Made by a program: the position numbers and the translations under genes. Shown here in pieces: positions 9,660-20,400 of a stretch of 64,000 nucleotides of DNA. The stretch spans positions 93,223,598-93,287,597 of the forward strand of contig NC_133405.1 in the NCBI RefSeq assembly GCF_047511655.1, given 5' to 3'. The notes under the pieces are model-generated. The model saw only the letters and a program-made list of their open reading frames with translations, was not told where the DNA came from and searched no databases. The stretch's first letter is position 1. Every line of letters begins with the position of its first letter. The stretch is from Castor canadensis (Eukaryota > Chordata > Mammalia > Rodentia > Castoridae).

Positions 9660-10440
9660 AGAAAAAAAGAGAAAATAAAATAAAAAAACAAAACAAAGCA
9701 AAATATTGCTCCTAGTCAAGGTACTTGTATTGGAGCAGCTTTTTTCTGCGTCCTCTAATATTGGAATCTTTCAGGTGTGAGGGGCAAGTGGGACACAGCT
9801 GAGGCTTGTTGTAATGTAATTCTTCTTAGCTCCCACCAATCAGGTTGGTCCTGAGTGTAGGCTGAGCCCTGCCTCATGGTTCTCGGCAGACCAGTTGAGG
9901 ATATGCTATCCAAGGTCAGCCTGTATTCACTCTAGAGGCCTTTGGTATGGACATCTGGAGCAAAGGAACTTTGGTGGTTTGTGCACTGGGTGGATGCTTC
10001 CTCACTCCAGATGTTTTTGTGCACCTATATATTTGTGTGTGCGACAAACATCCAAACCGTGGAATATCTCCAAATAGCGCAAAGGAGTGTGGGAAGCAAA
10101 CAAATCATTAAGTTCTGGGCTGGAGGCGGAGGAACTGTATTAGATGGCACTCTCAGACTCAGCCCTCCACACTAAACCACACAGGACTGGTCTCACTCCT
10201 TGCCACAGAGGATGGGACCACTGACCACTGTCCCTCCATAGCCCACACTCCCTGTGGCTTAAGCTTTTGAGTCAGTTTGTGACAGACCCTCCCCCTTTCC
10301 ATGACTGTCTGTCATGACCTTCTCTCTCACTGTCACCACAGCAGAGTGTTTCCAGGCACTGAACTGAGGTTGTTCTGATCCCCAGAGCAGTTTAGTCCCT
10401 ATCAATAGGACTCTTATGAAGACAGTTCTTAGTCGTAAGA
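9660..10440. other. Unclassified segment, second copy of a local repeat
   Basis: A-rich at first, then GC-richer. About 9890-10140 aligns by eye in the same orientation to about 7760-8020, with patchy similarity. Each copy precedes an antisense L1 3' UTR. No open frame over 80 codons has a recognisable domain. Confidence 0.45.
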
Positions 10441-11215
10441 TTTTGAGAGGTGGGGAGTGATGTAATGCATTTATTCTCTAAATCTAGCTTATTATGCAGG
10501 AGTCATTTTTCAGACCAAACCCTCACAGAGAGTTTTAAATTTTTATTTTAAATTTTCATACACTAATAATATGAGGGCATTTCATTGTGAAAATTTATAC
10601 ATGAGTACAGTATACCTTGAATACCTTTGCCTCTTCCATTATATTTCCATTCCCCTCCCCCCGCTCTCCCCATACTGGATTTTAAGCTTGTAAAATACGG
10701 GTTAGTCTAGAGGGTATGATGGCCAGTCTGCTGTTATCATTGGAGCTGCCAAATTCTCCAGCTTATCTTGTGCTTGCCATATTAAGTTCCATCTCCACCT
10801 GTGGGATTAGAGTTGTGGCTTTCTTTATACTTTGCTCTTTTTCTCTGTGCATTTCAATTTTCCTGTCACCTCTTTCTCTTTTTTTTCCTTTTAAAAAAAC
10901 TATGGTTGTCCTGGGGTACATTGTGACATTTACAAAAGTTCTTACAATATATCATAGCTGAATTCATACCCTCAGTATTCTCCTTAAAGACGCCCCCCCA
11001 TTCCTGGGATAGTTTCAGCAGGTCTCATATTTCAATTTTCATACATGAGTACATCAAACTTCCACCATATTCTCCTCCCACACCCTTTCCTTATAGCCTT
11101 ACCCCTCCCACTGGTGCCAACCCCCCGACAGGACCTATTTACCTTCCTGTTCTCCATTTTTGAAAAAAAACCAATTTTGTTTATTTAAAATAGCTATACA
11201 GGGAGTTTCATTGTG
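10441..11215 (-). repeat. L1 3' UTR fragment(s), antisense
   Basis: Two stretches of L1 3' UTR-type sequence. The second (gggtacattgtgacatttac, cctgggatagtttcagcagg) closely parallels 8200-8500. Probably two nested or adjacent 5'-truncated insertions. Confidence 0.7.
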
Positions 11216-11590
11216 ACACCTCTTTCTTGATTCCCAGAGCTCTTCCTCTCCTGTGTTATCTTGACACTTCTCACTTGCAGAGTCACACATAGGATTCTTC
11301 TATTCTACCACCTTATCCTGGAAGCCCCAAATCCAGCTCCTGTTTGAGCCCTTCTAAATAAAAGCCAATCCTAACCCCTGTCCCAAATACGAATGAAATC
11401 CTGAATCTTGACCAATCCTGACCAATCCACCAATCTGAGATCTCCTGCTGGAACCAGAGCTGGCTCAGCTCTGAATTTTATTCCAATAAGCCTAAACTTA
11501 GCTTTTTTGGGGGTCTGTGTATCCTTACATAATCTGTTCCTTGGTCTTGACACAGGGCCCACTCCGTTCTAGTTTCAGTTTTGATGTCAT
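11216..11590. other. Unclassified, possibly LTR-like
   Basis: Contains a polyadenylation-type AATAAA (about 11356), repeated CCAAT-type motifs (gaccaatcctgaccaatcc) and a final pyrimidine tract. These are compatible with a decayed LTR, but I see no paired TG/CA ends. Confidence 0.3.
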
Positions 11591-12030
11591 TCTGGATTCA
11601 GAAGCATTTCTTATGAAGCATTCAGTTTCCCGCCTTTTGTCCCTAACATCTTAAAGAGGAAACATAGTGTTGGGATGAATGAAATTATCTTGGATGCTGC
11701 TTTCACAATTTTCCTTAGCCTGACCCTCATTTATTAGTACTCCCCACTTCTCACCTCAATGTGATGTTCTTCTTTGTCTTTCCTTGTGTGCTTCTCTTTA
11801 TCTATAATGCCTCCTCCTCCTGATCACCTCCCCAAACCTGACAAGGATCAGCTCATACTGTCCTTCCCTGAGGACATGTTTCTGCACCAGTGCATTCCAT
11901 GCCAATGCCTTCTGAACTTGTCCTTACACTTCATTTGATATTCTTTCTAGTGGGCACTTTTTATAGTGGAGGGGCTCAACATTGGCATTCCGATTCAATG
12001 GTGGCTTAAAATTACATTTGAATAGTACTT
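11591..12030 (+). repeat. Possible L2-like remnant in unclassified DNA
   Basis: About 11800-11930 has the pattern of an L2 3' region (cctcctcctgatcacctccc, then cttccctgaggacatgtttc). The surrounding sequence is not assigned. Confidence 0.4.
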
Positions 12031-12144
12031 TACCTGAAATGGAGAAAATAAACTTTATAATCAAATAATTGTATGGCTGGCTTCCATTGTTGACAGTATG
12101 ATAACCTGCATGACTTTCCTGATATGTAAAAAAGTAAAATTTTA

Positions 12145-12228
12145 GGACGGGAGGTGTGTCTTAGGAGGTAGAGTACCTGCTTTGCAAGTGTGAAGCTTTG
12201 AGTTTGAACCCCAGCCCCACCCAAAAAA
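12145..12228 (+). repeat. ID-like SINE
   Basis: Plus-strand ID monomer: gacgggaggtgtgtcttagg, ggtagagtacctgctttgca and gagtttgaaccccagcccca with an A tail. Confidence 0.85.
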
Positions 12229-12326
12229 ATATTAAATTTTGGATAGAAATAAAATTAGATAGCTTAAAATGTTCTGTTGAACTAGCATCAGAATAAGCAA
12301 TAGATAAATCTTCAAAATAAGATGGA

Positions 12327-12515
12327 GCTGGGGGCCAGTGGATCACACTTGTAATCCTAGCTACTCAGGAGGCAGAGATCAGGAAGATTGTGGTTTGAAA
12401 CTAGCCCTGGCAAATAGTTCGTGAGACTCAATCTCAAAAAACCCTTCACAAAGGGCTGGTGGAGTGGCTCAAGGTGTAGGCACTAAGTTCAAACCCTGTA
12501 CTGCAAAACAAACAA
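12327..12515 (+). repeat. Dimeric B1+ID SINE
   Basis: Plus-strand dimer starting gctgggggccagtggatcac, with cttgtaatcctagctactca, ctggcaaatagttcgtgaga and a shortened ID part (ggctggtggagtggctcaag). The ID part lacks the box between aaggtgtagg and gttcaaacc. Confidence 0.9.
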
Positions 12516-12539
12516 ACAAACAAAACTCTAAACAAAAAA

Positions 12540-12846
12540 AAAAACCCCAAGCAATATTGAGTATATCATACGATGTGATACCACTGAGAATTTAAAAAGG
12601 ATAAAAGATGGAAACATATTATATCATGGATGAATCTCAGAAACATAATTTTAAGTGAAAGAATGCAGATACAGAAGCATATATACTATATGGTTCCATT
12701 TAAATGAACTTAAAAAACCAGGCAAAAGTAAATTCTGGTATTAGAAGTCATGTAATATCTACATTTAAGGAGTAAGACTGGGAAGGGTGATGAGAGAAAC
12801 TTCTTGGAAGATGGAAATGTTTTATACCTTGGTATGAGTTGTGAAG
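12540..12846 (+). repeat. Old L1 (L1M-like) 3' fragment
   Basis: The blocks tggatgaatctcagaaacat, aagtgaaagaatgcagatac and atatggttccatttaaatga are in the order of the end of ORF2 in old mammalian L1s. It ends at the ATCT microsatellite. Confidence 0.7.
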
Positions 12847-12861
12847 GACTATCTATCTATC

Positions 12862-12902
<41 letters not shown>
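12847..12902. repeat. (ATCT)n microsatellite
   Basis: About thirteen tetranucleotide units with one interruption (tatcatcta). Likely length-polymorphic. Confidence 0.95.
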
Positions 12903-13530
12903 ATGAGCAGTTTCATAGAGTCGTTACTATTTGTGCTTAGAGTCTGCCCAAACTGGGACATCTAATTGGAGAAACCCTGGGTGGGAAAAAGCTGAAATTT
13001 CAAAAGAATGCACTGTAGTGTAAGGTAAAGTAGAAATAAACACTGCTTAATAGAAGGACAGAGGGGGGAGAAATGACCCAAACATTGTATGCACGTATAA
13101 ATAAAAGAAAAAAAATAGAAGGACAGAAAGAAAAATTGCTCATCTTGACTTTGTTGATGGATGGAAGTAAAAAATATCCCCACAGTAGCAAAGAACACAT
13201 CTAGTACCCAGATTGTGAATTCTAAACATCATTTCTTACTAAAAAGGAGCCAAAGTCACCTTGGATGACTAGCTGATTCCAGGACTTGGTCAGAGGATGT
13301 ATAATCTTGGAGCACCTTAGTATGCAAGGAAGTAAGAAAATGTCTTCCAAATTATGGGGCATGTCAGAAGGATGTAGGAACTATCTTGAAGGCGTTCTCA
13401 CTGGCCATATCTTAGAAAATTTGACCATTATAATAAATAAAAACATTAATAAATTTAATCATTAAATAAAATATAAATATTTGGATCTAATAAATAAGTA
13501 AATGTTCTTTTTTGTAGTATGTTGGTTGAT
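12903..13530. other. Unclassified sequence with an embedded mini-L1
   Basis: No coding or repeat identity recognised outside 13063-13113. The short minus-strand frames at 12962-13200 run across the mini-L1 and are not credible genes. Confidence 0.4.
13063..13113 (+). mobile_element. Ultra-short L1 3'-end insertion
   Basis: Consists only of the last bases of the young L1 3' UTR (gagaaatgacccaaacattg, tatgcacgtataaataaaag) plus an A tail. A 14-bp direct repeat, aatagaaggacaga, lies immediately before (13049-13062) and after (13114-13127). This marks it as a genuine target-primed insertion with extreme 5' truncation. Confidence 0.85.
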
Positions 13531-13545
13531 AAATATGGAGGGAAT

Positions 13546-15370
13546 ACATCAAAATTCCAATGACATTCATCAAAGAGATTGAAAAATCTACTGTTAAATT
13601 TATATGGAAACACAAGAGGCCACGAATAGCCAAGGCAATACTCAGTCAAAAGAACAATGCAGGAGGTATCACAATACCTGACTTCAAACTATATTACAAA
13701 GCAATAATAATAAAAACAGCATGGTACTGGCACAAAAACAGACATGAAGACCAGTGGAACAGAATAGAGGATCCAGATATGAAGCCACACAACTATAAGC
13801 AACTTATCTTTGACAAAGGAGCTAAAAATATACGATGGAGAAATAGCAGCCTCTTCAACAAAAACTGCTGGGAAAACTGGTTAGCAGTCTGCAAAAAACT
13901 GAAACTAGATCCATGTATATCACCCTATACCAAGATTAACTCAAAATGGATCAAGGATCTTAATATCAGACCCCAAACTCTTAAGTTGATACAAGAAAGA
14001 GTAGGAAATACTCTGGAGTTAGTAGGTATAGGTAAGAACTTTCTCAATGAAACCCCAGCAGCACAGCAACTAAGAGATAGCATAGATAAATGGGACCTCA
14101 TAAAACTAAAAAGCTTCTGTTCATCAAAAGAAATGGTCTCTAAACTGAAGAGAACACCCACAGAGTGGGAGAAAATATTTGCCAACTATACATCAGACAA
14201 AGGACTGATAACCAGAATATACAGGGAACTTAAAAAACTAAATTCTCCCAAAACTAATGAACCAATAAAGAAATGGGCACGTGAACTAAACAGAACTTTC
14301 TCAAAAGAAGAAATTCAAATGGCCAGAAAACACATGAAAAAATGCTCACCATCTCTAGCAATAAAGGAAATGCAAATTAAAACCACACTAAGATTCCACC
14401 TCACCCCTGTTAGAATAGCCATCATCAGCAACACCCCCAACAACAGGTGTTGGCGAGGATGCGGGGAAAAAGGAACCCTCTTACACTGTTGGTGGGAATG
14501 TAGACTAGTACAACCACTCTGGAAAAAAATTTGGAGGCTACTTAAAAAGCTGGACATCGATCTACCATTTGATCCAGCAATACCACTCTTGGGGATATAC
14601 CCAAAAGACTGTTACTCCAGAGGCACCTGCACATCCATGTTTATTGCGGCACTATTCACAATAGCCAAGTTATGGAAACAGCCAAGATGCCCCAGCACTG
14701 ACGAATGGATTAAGAAAATGTGGTATCTATACACAATGGAATTTTATGCAGCCATGGAGAAGAACGAAATGTTATCATTCGCTGGTAAATGGATGGAATT
14801 GGAGAACATCATTCTGAGTGAGGTTAGCCTGGCTCAAAAGACCAAAAATCGTATGTTCTCCCTCATATGTGGACATTAGATCAAGGGCAAACACAACAAG
14901 GGGATTGGACTATGAGCACATGATAAAAGTGAGAGCACACAAGGGAGGGGTGAGGATAGGTAAGACACCTAAAAAACTAGCTAGCATTTGTTGCCCTTAA
15001 TGCAGAGAAACTAAAGCAGATACCTTAAAGCAACTGAGGCCAATAGGAAAAGGGGACCAGGAACTAGAGAAAAGGTTAGATCAAAAAGAATTAACCTAGA
15101 AGGTAACACCCATGCACAGGAAATCAATGTGAGTCAATGCCCTGTATAGCTATCCTTATCTCAACCAGCAAAACCCCTTGTTCCTTCCTATTATTGCTTA
15201 TACTCTCTCTACAACAAAATTAGAGATAAGGGCAAAATAGTTTCTGCTGGGTATTGAGGGGGGGAGCGGGAGGGGGTGGAGTGGGTGGTAAGGGAGGGGG
15301 TGGGGGCAGGGGGGAGAAATAAACCAAGCCTTGTATGCACATATGAATAATAAAAGAAAAATGAAAAAAA
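13546..15370 (+). mobile_element. Young 5'-truncated L1 with target-site duplication
   Basis: Covers the C-terminal third of ORF2, the 3' UTR and the poly(A) tail. The 15-bp sequence aaatatggagggaat lies at 13531-13545 and again at 15370-15384. The 3' UTR has a G-rich polypurine tract at about 15256-15317 and ends in the usual gcacatatgaataataaaag. The intact reading frame and perfect duplication indicate a recent insertion. Confidence 0.93.
13560..14879 (+). pseudogene. L1 ORF2 C-terminal fragment (439 codons open)
   Basis: Open for 439 codons to a stop at 14877-14879. This is the C-terminal portion of ORF2p, the L1 endonuclease/reverse transcriptase. The endonuclease and the catalytic RT motifs are absent, cut off by 5' truncation. 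What remains is the region after the RT core and the C-terminal segment, with the cysteine-rich motif visible as [18 protein letters not shown] (about residues 293-311). The initial Met is internal to ORF2, not a true start. It has no promoter and should not be functional, but the lack of stops shows its youth. The same region is present on the minus strand at 28702-29815, with frame breaks. Confidence 0.92.
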
Positions 15371-15401
15371 AATATGGAGGGAATGGAATTGTAAAATCAT
15401 C

Positions 15402-15494
15402 ATTTTTTTTTTTTTGGCAGATGCTAGGGGTTGAACTCAGGGCCTTGTACTTGCCAGGCAGGCACCATACCACTTGAGCCACTCTGCCAGCCCT
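15402..15494 (-). repeat. ID-like SINE
   Basis: Reverse ID monomer with poly-T start, ggggttgaactcagggcctt, gccaggcaggcaccatacca and ctctgccagccct. The flanks share aaaatcat-cat/tat, a possible short target duplication. Confidence 0.85.
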
Positions 15495-16575
15495 GAAAAA
15501 TCATTATTTTGCAATTACTTCAGTAAGGCAAGAACAGCAATTTGTTCTTAGTCCAGTGGGTAAAGTTTGATGAAGCACAACATGTTTACATGGTATCAAA
15601 TGGTCTCCCCTTAGATTACTTATTAGTTTCAAGAGTGAAAATGGTAACAAAACAGTAGAGAAAATGGATGATACTTTGATAAAATGATCAAAGTTAACAT
15701 CACCAAGAAAGACAGATGAATATTGTGAGCCTCTGGATGTGATAGCCTGAGGACACAGAGGCATGTTTGTAATATTCCAACTCAGGATGCATTACTGGAA
15801 TTTAATAATGAGCAAACATCAAATAAACCCAAGAGAGATATTCAGAAGACAACTGTCCTATACTTGTCCAAAAAATATCTTGAAAGATGAAGGCAGAGGA
15901 ATAGATATAGATTACAGGTGACTGAAGAGTCATGAAAATTAAATTTAATTGTGGTTTTGGTTTTGATCTTATACCAAGAGAAATAGAAATGACATAAAGG
16001 TCATTATTGGAACAATTGACTGAATTGAAATATGGACTGTAGATTAGAGAGATGTGTCCATGTTAAATTTTATGAATTTGGTAACTACTGTGGCCATATA
16101 GGGTAATATCCTTGTTTTAGGATGGAGTAAAATGAGTTTACATGCAACCTACTCTCAAATGTTTCAAAGATAATTAAGCAATTGGGAAATATTTTTTATG
16201 TATGTAATACTTTAAAAAAGAGGAAGCAATGGAAATATTAGCACTAATTTTTTTCACGGAGAGTTTTTGTTGAACTTTGCAGATCTCAAGTTTTGGTGGC
16301 TTCACAAGGCATGAGGACTGAAGATAAAATGTAGAACCTAATCTAAGTAGTCAATGTAATAGGAAGAGCCTGGAAATGAGCTGGAATTTCAAAGAACCAT
16401 GTTCTTAGTGTAAGGGTAAAAAACAAAGAAAGATAGATAGATAGAATGCAAATGACTGAGCAAATGCGATACATGGTCAAAAATGGATGAATGTGAATAA
16501 AAGGTGTATGAGAATTCTCTGTACTATTCTCTCAACTTTTAAGTAAATTTGAAATAATTTTAAAAACATCTCTCA
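15495..16575 (+). repeat. Ancient LINE-like sequence, family uncertain
   Basis: From about 15990 the text (ggaacaattgactgaattga, gtagattagagagatgtgtc, gagaattctctgtactattc) resembles the 3' end of a widespread old mammalian repeat that finishes near gaaataattttaaaaac. The first 500 bases are unassigned. Confidence 0.5.
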
Positions 16576-17342
16576 AAATAATTCATAGCCATAGACTATA
16601 TATCCCTGATACATCTGTCCTGAATTTACATTTATTTTGTATTTCAAAAAATCTCAGAGAATTTAATTTAAACGGATCCCACTTGACAGTCAGAAGTACA
16701 GAACTTCTCTAAAAAGAACTCAACTTTATTTCAAGTCTCAAAGAATTTTCACAGAGGTAGCTCCCAGGAAAATAAACATCTACCATTAAAGAATCATAAC
16801 ACATGCAAGGAAATTAGACACCATGAGTGATAATGAACATAAAAGGCCAGAATATATATAATTATTAAATTCAAACTACATATAAATGTCAAAAATATTA
16901 AATGTAGAAAGAAACTAATAATAGGTTTAAAGAAATAAAAGAAGAGATTAAAGATATAAGGAGTACATAGAAGAAAAATAGTCAATTAGATTTGAAAAAA
17001 GAACCAAGTGAGACTGTTGTATATGAAAAAAGATAATAATTGAAAATGAAAACTCAAAGATTTAAACCTTGAGCAAATTAACCTTGTTGCAGAGTAAATT
17101 AGTTACCAGGAGCAGAGGTGCATGCCTGTATGTAATCCCAGCACTCAGTAAGCTGAAGCAAGAGGATTGTAAGTCTGAGGCCAGCCTGGACTACGTAGTG
17201 AGGACTTGTCTCAAAAAAAAAAAGAGGAAATTAATAAACTGGATGATAGATCCAAAAAATTATCCAGAGTATGGTCCAGAGAAATAGATAGAACTTGTGA
17301 AAGAGAGATTGTGAATTAATAGTGTGAGAAAGTATAATATGC
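16576..17342 (+). repeat. A-rich old L1-like sequence with B1 insert
   Basis: The stretch near 17225-17340 (aaactggatgatagatccaa, aattatccagagtatggtcc) is typical of the 5' region of old L1M/HAL1-type elements in sense orientation. The region 16576-17060 is A-rich but lacks a diagnostic block. Confidence 0.5.
17110..17224 (+). repeat. B1-like SINE
   Basis: Plus-strand 7SL-derived unit: ggtgcatgcctgtatgtaat, cccagcactcagtaagctga, ggccagcctggactacgtag and an A tail after cttgtctc. Confidence 0.88.
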
Positions 17343-17448
17343 TTTTTGTTTTTTGGTGGTACTGGGGCTTGGACTCCAGGTCTTCACACTTGCTAGGTAG
17401 GTGCTGTACCACTTGAACCACTCCACCAGCCCTATTTTGTGTTAGGTA
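17343..17448 (-). repeat. ID-like SINE with start of dimer linker
   Basis: Reverse ID monomer (ggtactggggcttggactcc, ttgctaggtaggtgctgtac) followed by the linker attttgtgttaggtatta of a dimer. It stops where the poly-T of the SH3PXD2A retrocopy begins. The B1 part is missing on both sides of the retrocopy, so this is a truncated SINE, not one split by the retrocopy. Confidence 0.8.
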
Positions 17449-17449
17449 T

Positions 17450-20400
17450 TACTTTTTTTTTTTAGCAGATTAATTCAACATACTGCTCCACTTAATACAG
17501 TCCAGAAAAAGAAAAAAAACTAATTTCAATTTTAATACAAACTCATGAACAAAGAAAAGGAAACCAATCTCATCGCTGCCCTTTGACAAAGAAGGCAAGC
17601 TATTTGCTATAGCTCCCAGGCATCAGTGTGTGGCAAGGGACAGGGACTTGGTGATCCAAGCAAGGCCTCTGAGATCCAGGAGGCAGGGAAAGGGGGTTTG
17701 CAAGACAAGGGTCCTGGCTGGCCTGCCTGGGGAAGGGCAAGGTTGGGGAGAAAGATGCCGCCCTCAGTCCAGTGGTTCTGGAAGTTCTGTGTTAGTGGCT
17801 TGGAGGCCTGGGCTTTTGAAATCAAAGGCACATGTGGGAATCCACTCCCAGCAAAGGGTGAGTCCTAGGGGAAGCCGACTGGGTTTCTTTCTGGAAGGTC
17901 CCCTCTGAAATGTCAGCCATTGGAAAACACAACCCAAAGTTGACAGAGGACCTGCAGGAAACTTCATTCTCTCACTTCTCTCTTCACTGGGGCACTGCCC
18001 CTTAGGAGGACCAGGCCAGCTCCTGACACCAGGGTCCTCCATCTTCTCAGACATTGCCAGCAGGCCGAAGGAGGCAGCAGGCGATGTCTGCTCCAGTGTG
18101 ACTCACAGCAAGACCATGACTGCTTCTTCATAGTTCCTATGTAAGGCTTTCTTTTGGCCTCACCCAGGGGGGAACATACACAGAATGGTGGTCCCCCAGC
18201 TTCGTGGGAGCTGCCATCTCTCCAGAGATCTGGCTCCTAACACACTCTCCTCTCGGGGAGGTTTTTGTCCCACCAAGATTGTACAGGATCCAGAACAGTT
18301 TTTCTGTTTCACTGAGCCCAGGACCTGGTCTTACTTACCCAGCCCCAAATCCCTCTGGCAAGTGCCATGCTCGGGCACTGTTTACATAGTGGAAACCAAA
18401 CGAAACGACTTGGCTTATGGAATGGTAAGAATGTGAAACCCCAATCAAAACAAAGTACCCCTCCATGGAATACAACAGAAAAGCCCATCCATCACCACCC
18501 CTTTTCCATGTGAGGACAACCACCTTGGGCCCCCAAACAACTCCAAAAATAAGCCCAAAGACCTAACATATAACTCTCAAACCAATAAACCTCTCCCAAA
18601 ACATGCAAAGGAACTGCTCACCCAGAAACACCTAAAGTAATCTGTGCAGATCGTGAGGAGCCCAACGACATCACCCACCTTTCTGTGAGCTCTGTGTCCT
18701 CCACGGGACCCTGAGGAGGTGGGCTCTCTTCTTAAGGCCAGGACAGTGACAGTGAAGAAAGGTGTTTTTTTTTTCTTTAACTACAAGGCATGGACACTGG
18801 CCTGGCCCAGGGAAGGACTGAGCACACATGAGATCCCACTCAGCTCCGGAGCCACTACTGCACCCATCAGTGGCAGGTGGTGGCAATTCCTGGAAACAAC
18901 ACAATCACAAACATATAGTAGCACAATACAAGGGCTACCTCTGGTGGCAGGAAGCCAGCCACCACAATGGCCAAGCAGGGGCAGGACACTGGAGGCCCCC
19001 AGGACCACATCTTTCCCAGATTTGCAGCAAAGGCACGATTGGGGTTTCCCACATAGCCTGTCCCAAGTCCATCAGCAAAGTCACCAAGGTGCACACATGG
19101 GTCCCAGGACAACCGGGTTATTTCCTACTTAATCTGGGTCCTCATCAGACCCTCCCTTCCAGCTGGGGGACATCTTTGAGGTCACACATTCTCACCGTAA
19201 AATGTTGCCCTTCCTCGCCCCCTCTCATTTTGTCTTTCCCCTTGTGTGCATGCCACGGTTCACCCAGTGGTGGCCATGGTGGCACACAGAAGCTAGAAGG
19301 ACCCCAGGCCCACTGTTAGTTCTTCTTCTCAAGGTAGTTGGAGGGCACCCAGCTTTTGAAGGGCTTCACCTCGTCTAGGATCTGGCAGTAGCACCATCCA
19401 CTGGGGTTCCTCTCCGGCATCTCCATGGACACCCCCTCCTGGAGATCCCGCTGTCATATCCCCTCATATCTTTGAGATTATTGTGGATGAGCTGGGATTT
19501 CTCAATGGATTTGGGGCACATAGGGGACGCAGGAATACCGTTGAGCTGAGCAGGCAGCAGGGGAGAATCTGAGCCTGCTCTGCCCGGCGGCCCTTGGCCT
19601 CGAGGCCGCTGAGTGCGCAGTGCTAAAAGAGGAGTTCCAGCGGACCTCTCAGAGGTTGTCAGTGGCTGCGAGTGACTCGGTCATCCTCTGAAAGGCGTGG
19701 GACTGGTTGTTGTCCTTGGGTGGTGGGGGCACCCAAGTCAGACTGGGGCCTGACTGCCACCTGCTGCACTCCATTCCTCATCTTCATTGCCGAAGCCCCT
19801 GGGGAGCTTGGAGGTGATAGTCGGCGTGGTGCTGTTGCTCTGGTTCACGGTGTTCAGCGCTTGCACCCGTTTCTTGATGTTTTCCAGGCTGTCTGACTTG
19901 CCCTCATTCTGCTTGCTCTTTGCTGCCTCTTTGCCAGAGTGGTCGGGCACCAAACATTGAGAAGGGACCCAGCCCTCCAGCTCCCCAAACCTCACGTACC
20001 ATCACCTGCTTTCCAGTTTCTCCAGTACCTGTACTTCTGCGCCGCTGATCTCTGAGTCCTGGACCTTCTGATAGGAGCTACATGTTACATAGGAGAAAAC
20101 CTGCCCTTCCCAGTCCTTCTTAGGACATGGGAGAGTGGTGACCGGGAGGCTGATGACATCGGCTGAGCCCCTCCTGGATCCCTCATAGGGCCCCTCAGAG
20201 GCTGTGTGTGGGGACAGCTCTGAATCCTCTCTCCTAGAGCCCTTAAGCCCCCATCCCCAGCTGTCCTGTGGGTCTCAGCTGGCACTATAAAGTGCTGATA
20301 CACATTTTCTTTTGGCTGTGTGATTCGGCTTGGTTCAGGAACGGCTTGGACTGGAGGGATGGCTTGGGTTGAGCACAGGAAGTCAGCCCAGCCTTCAGGT

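Noticed and set aside
12847-12902. CRISPR-like repeat array
   Set aside because: A simple tetranucleotide microsatellite without spacers, in a mammalian genome.
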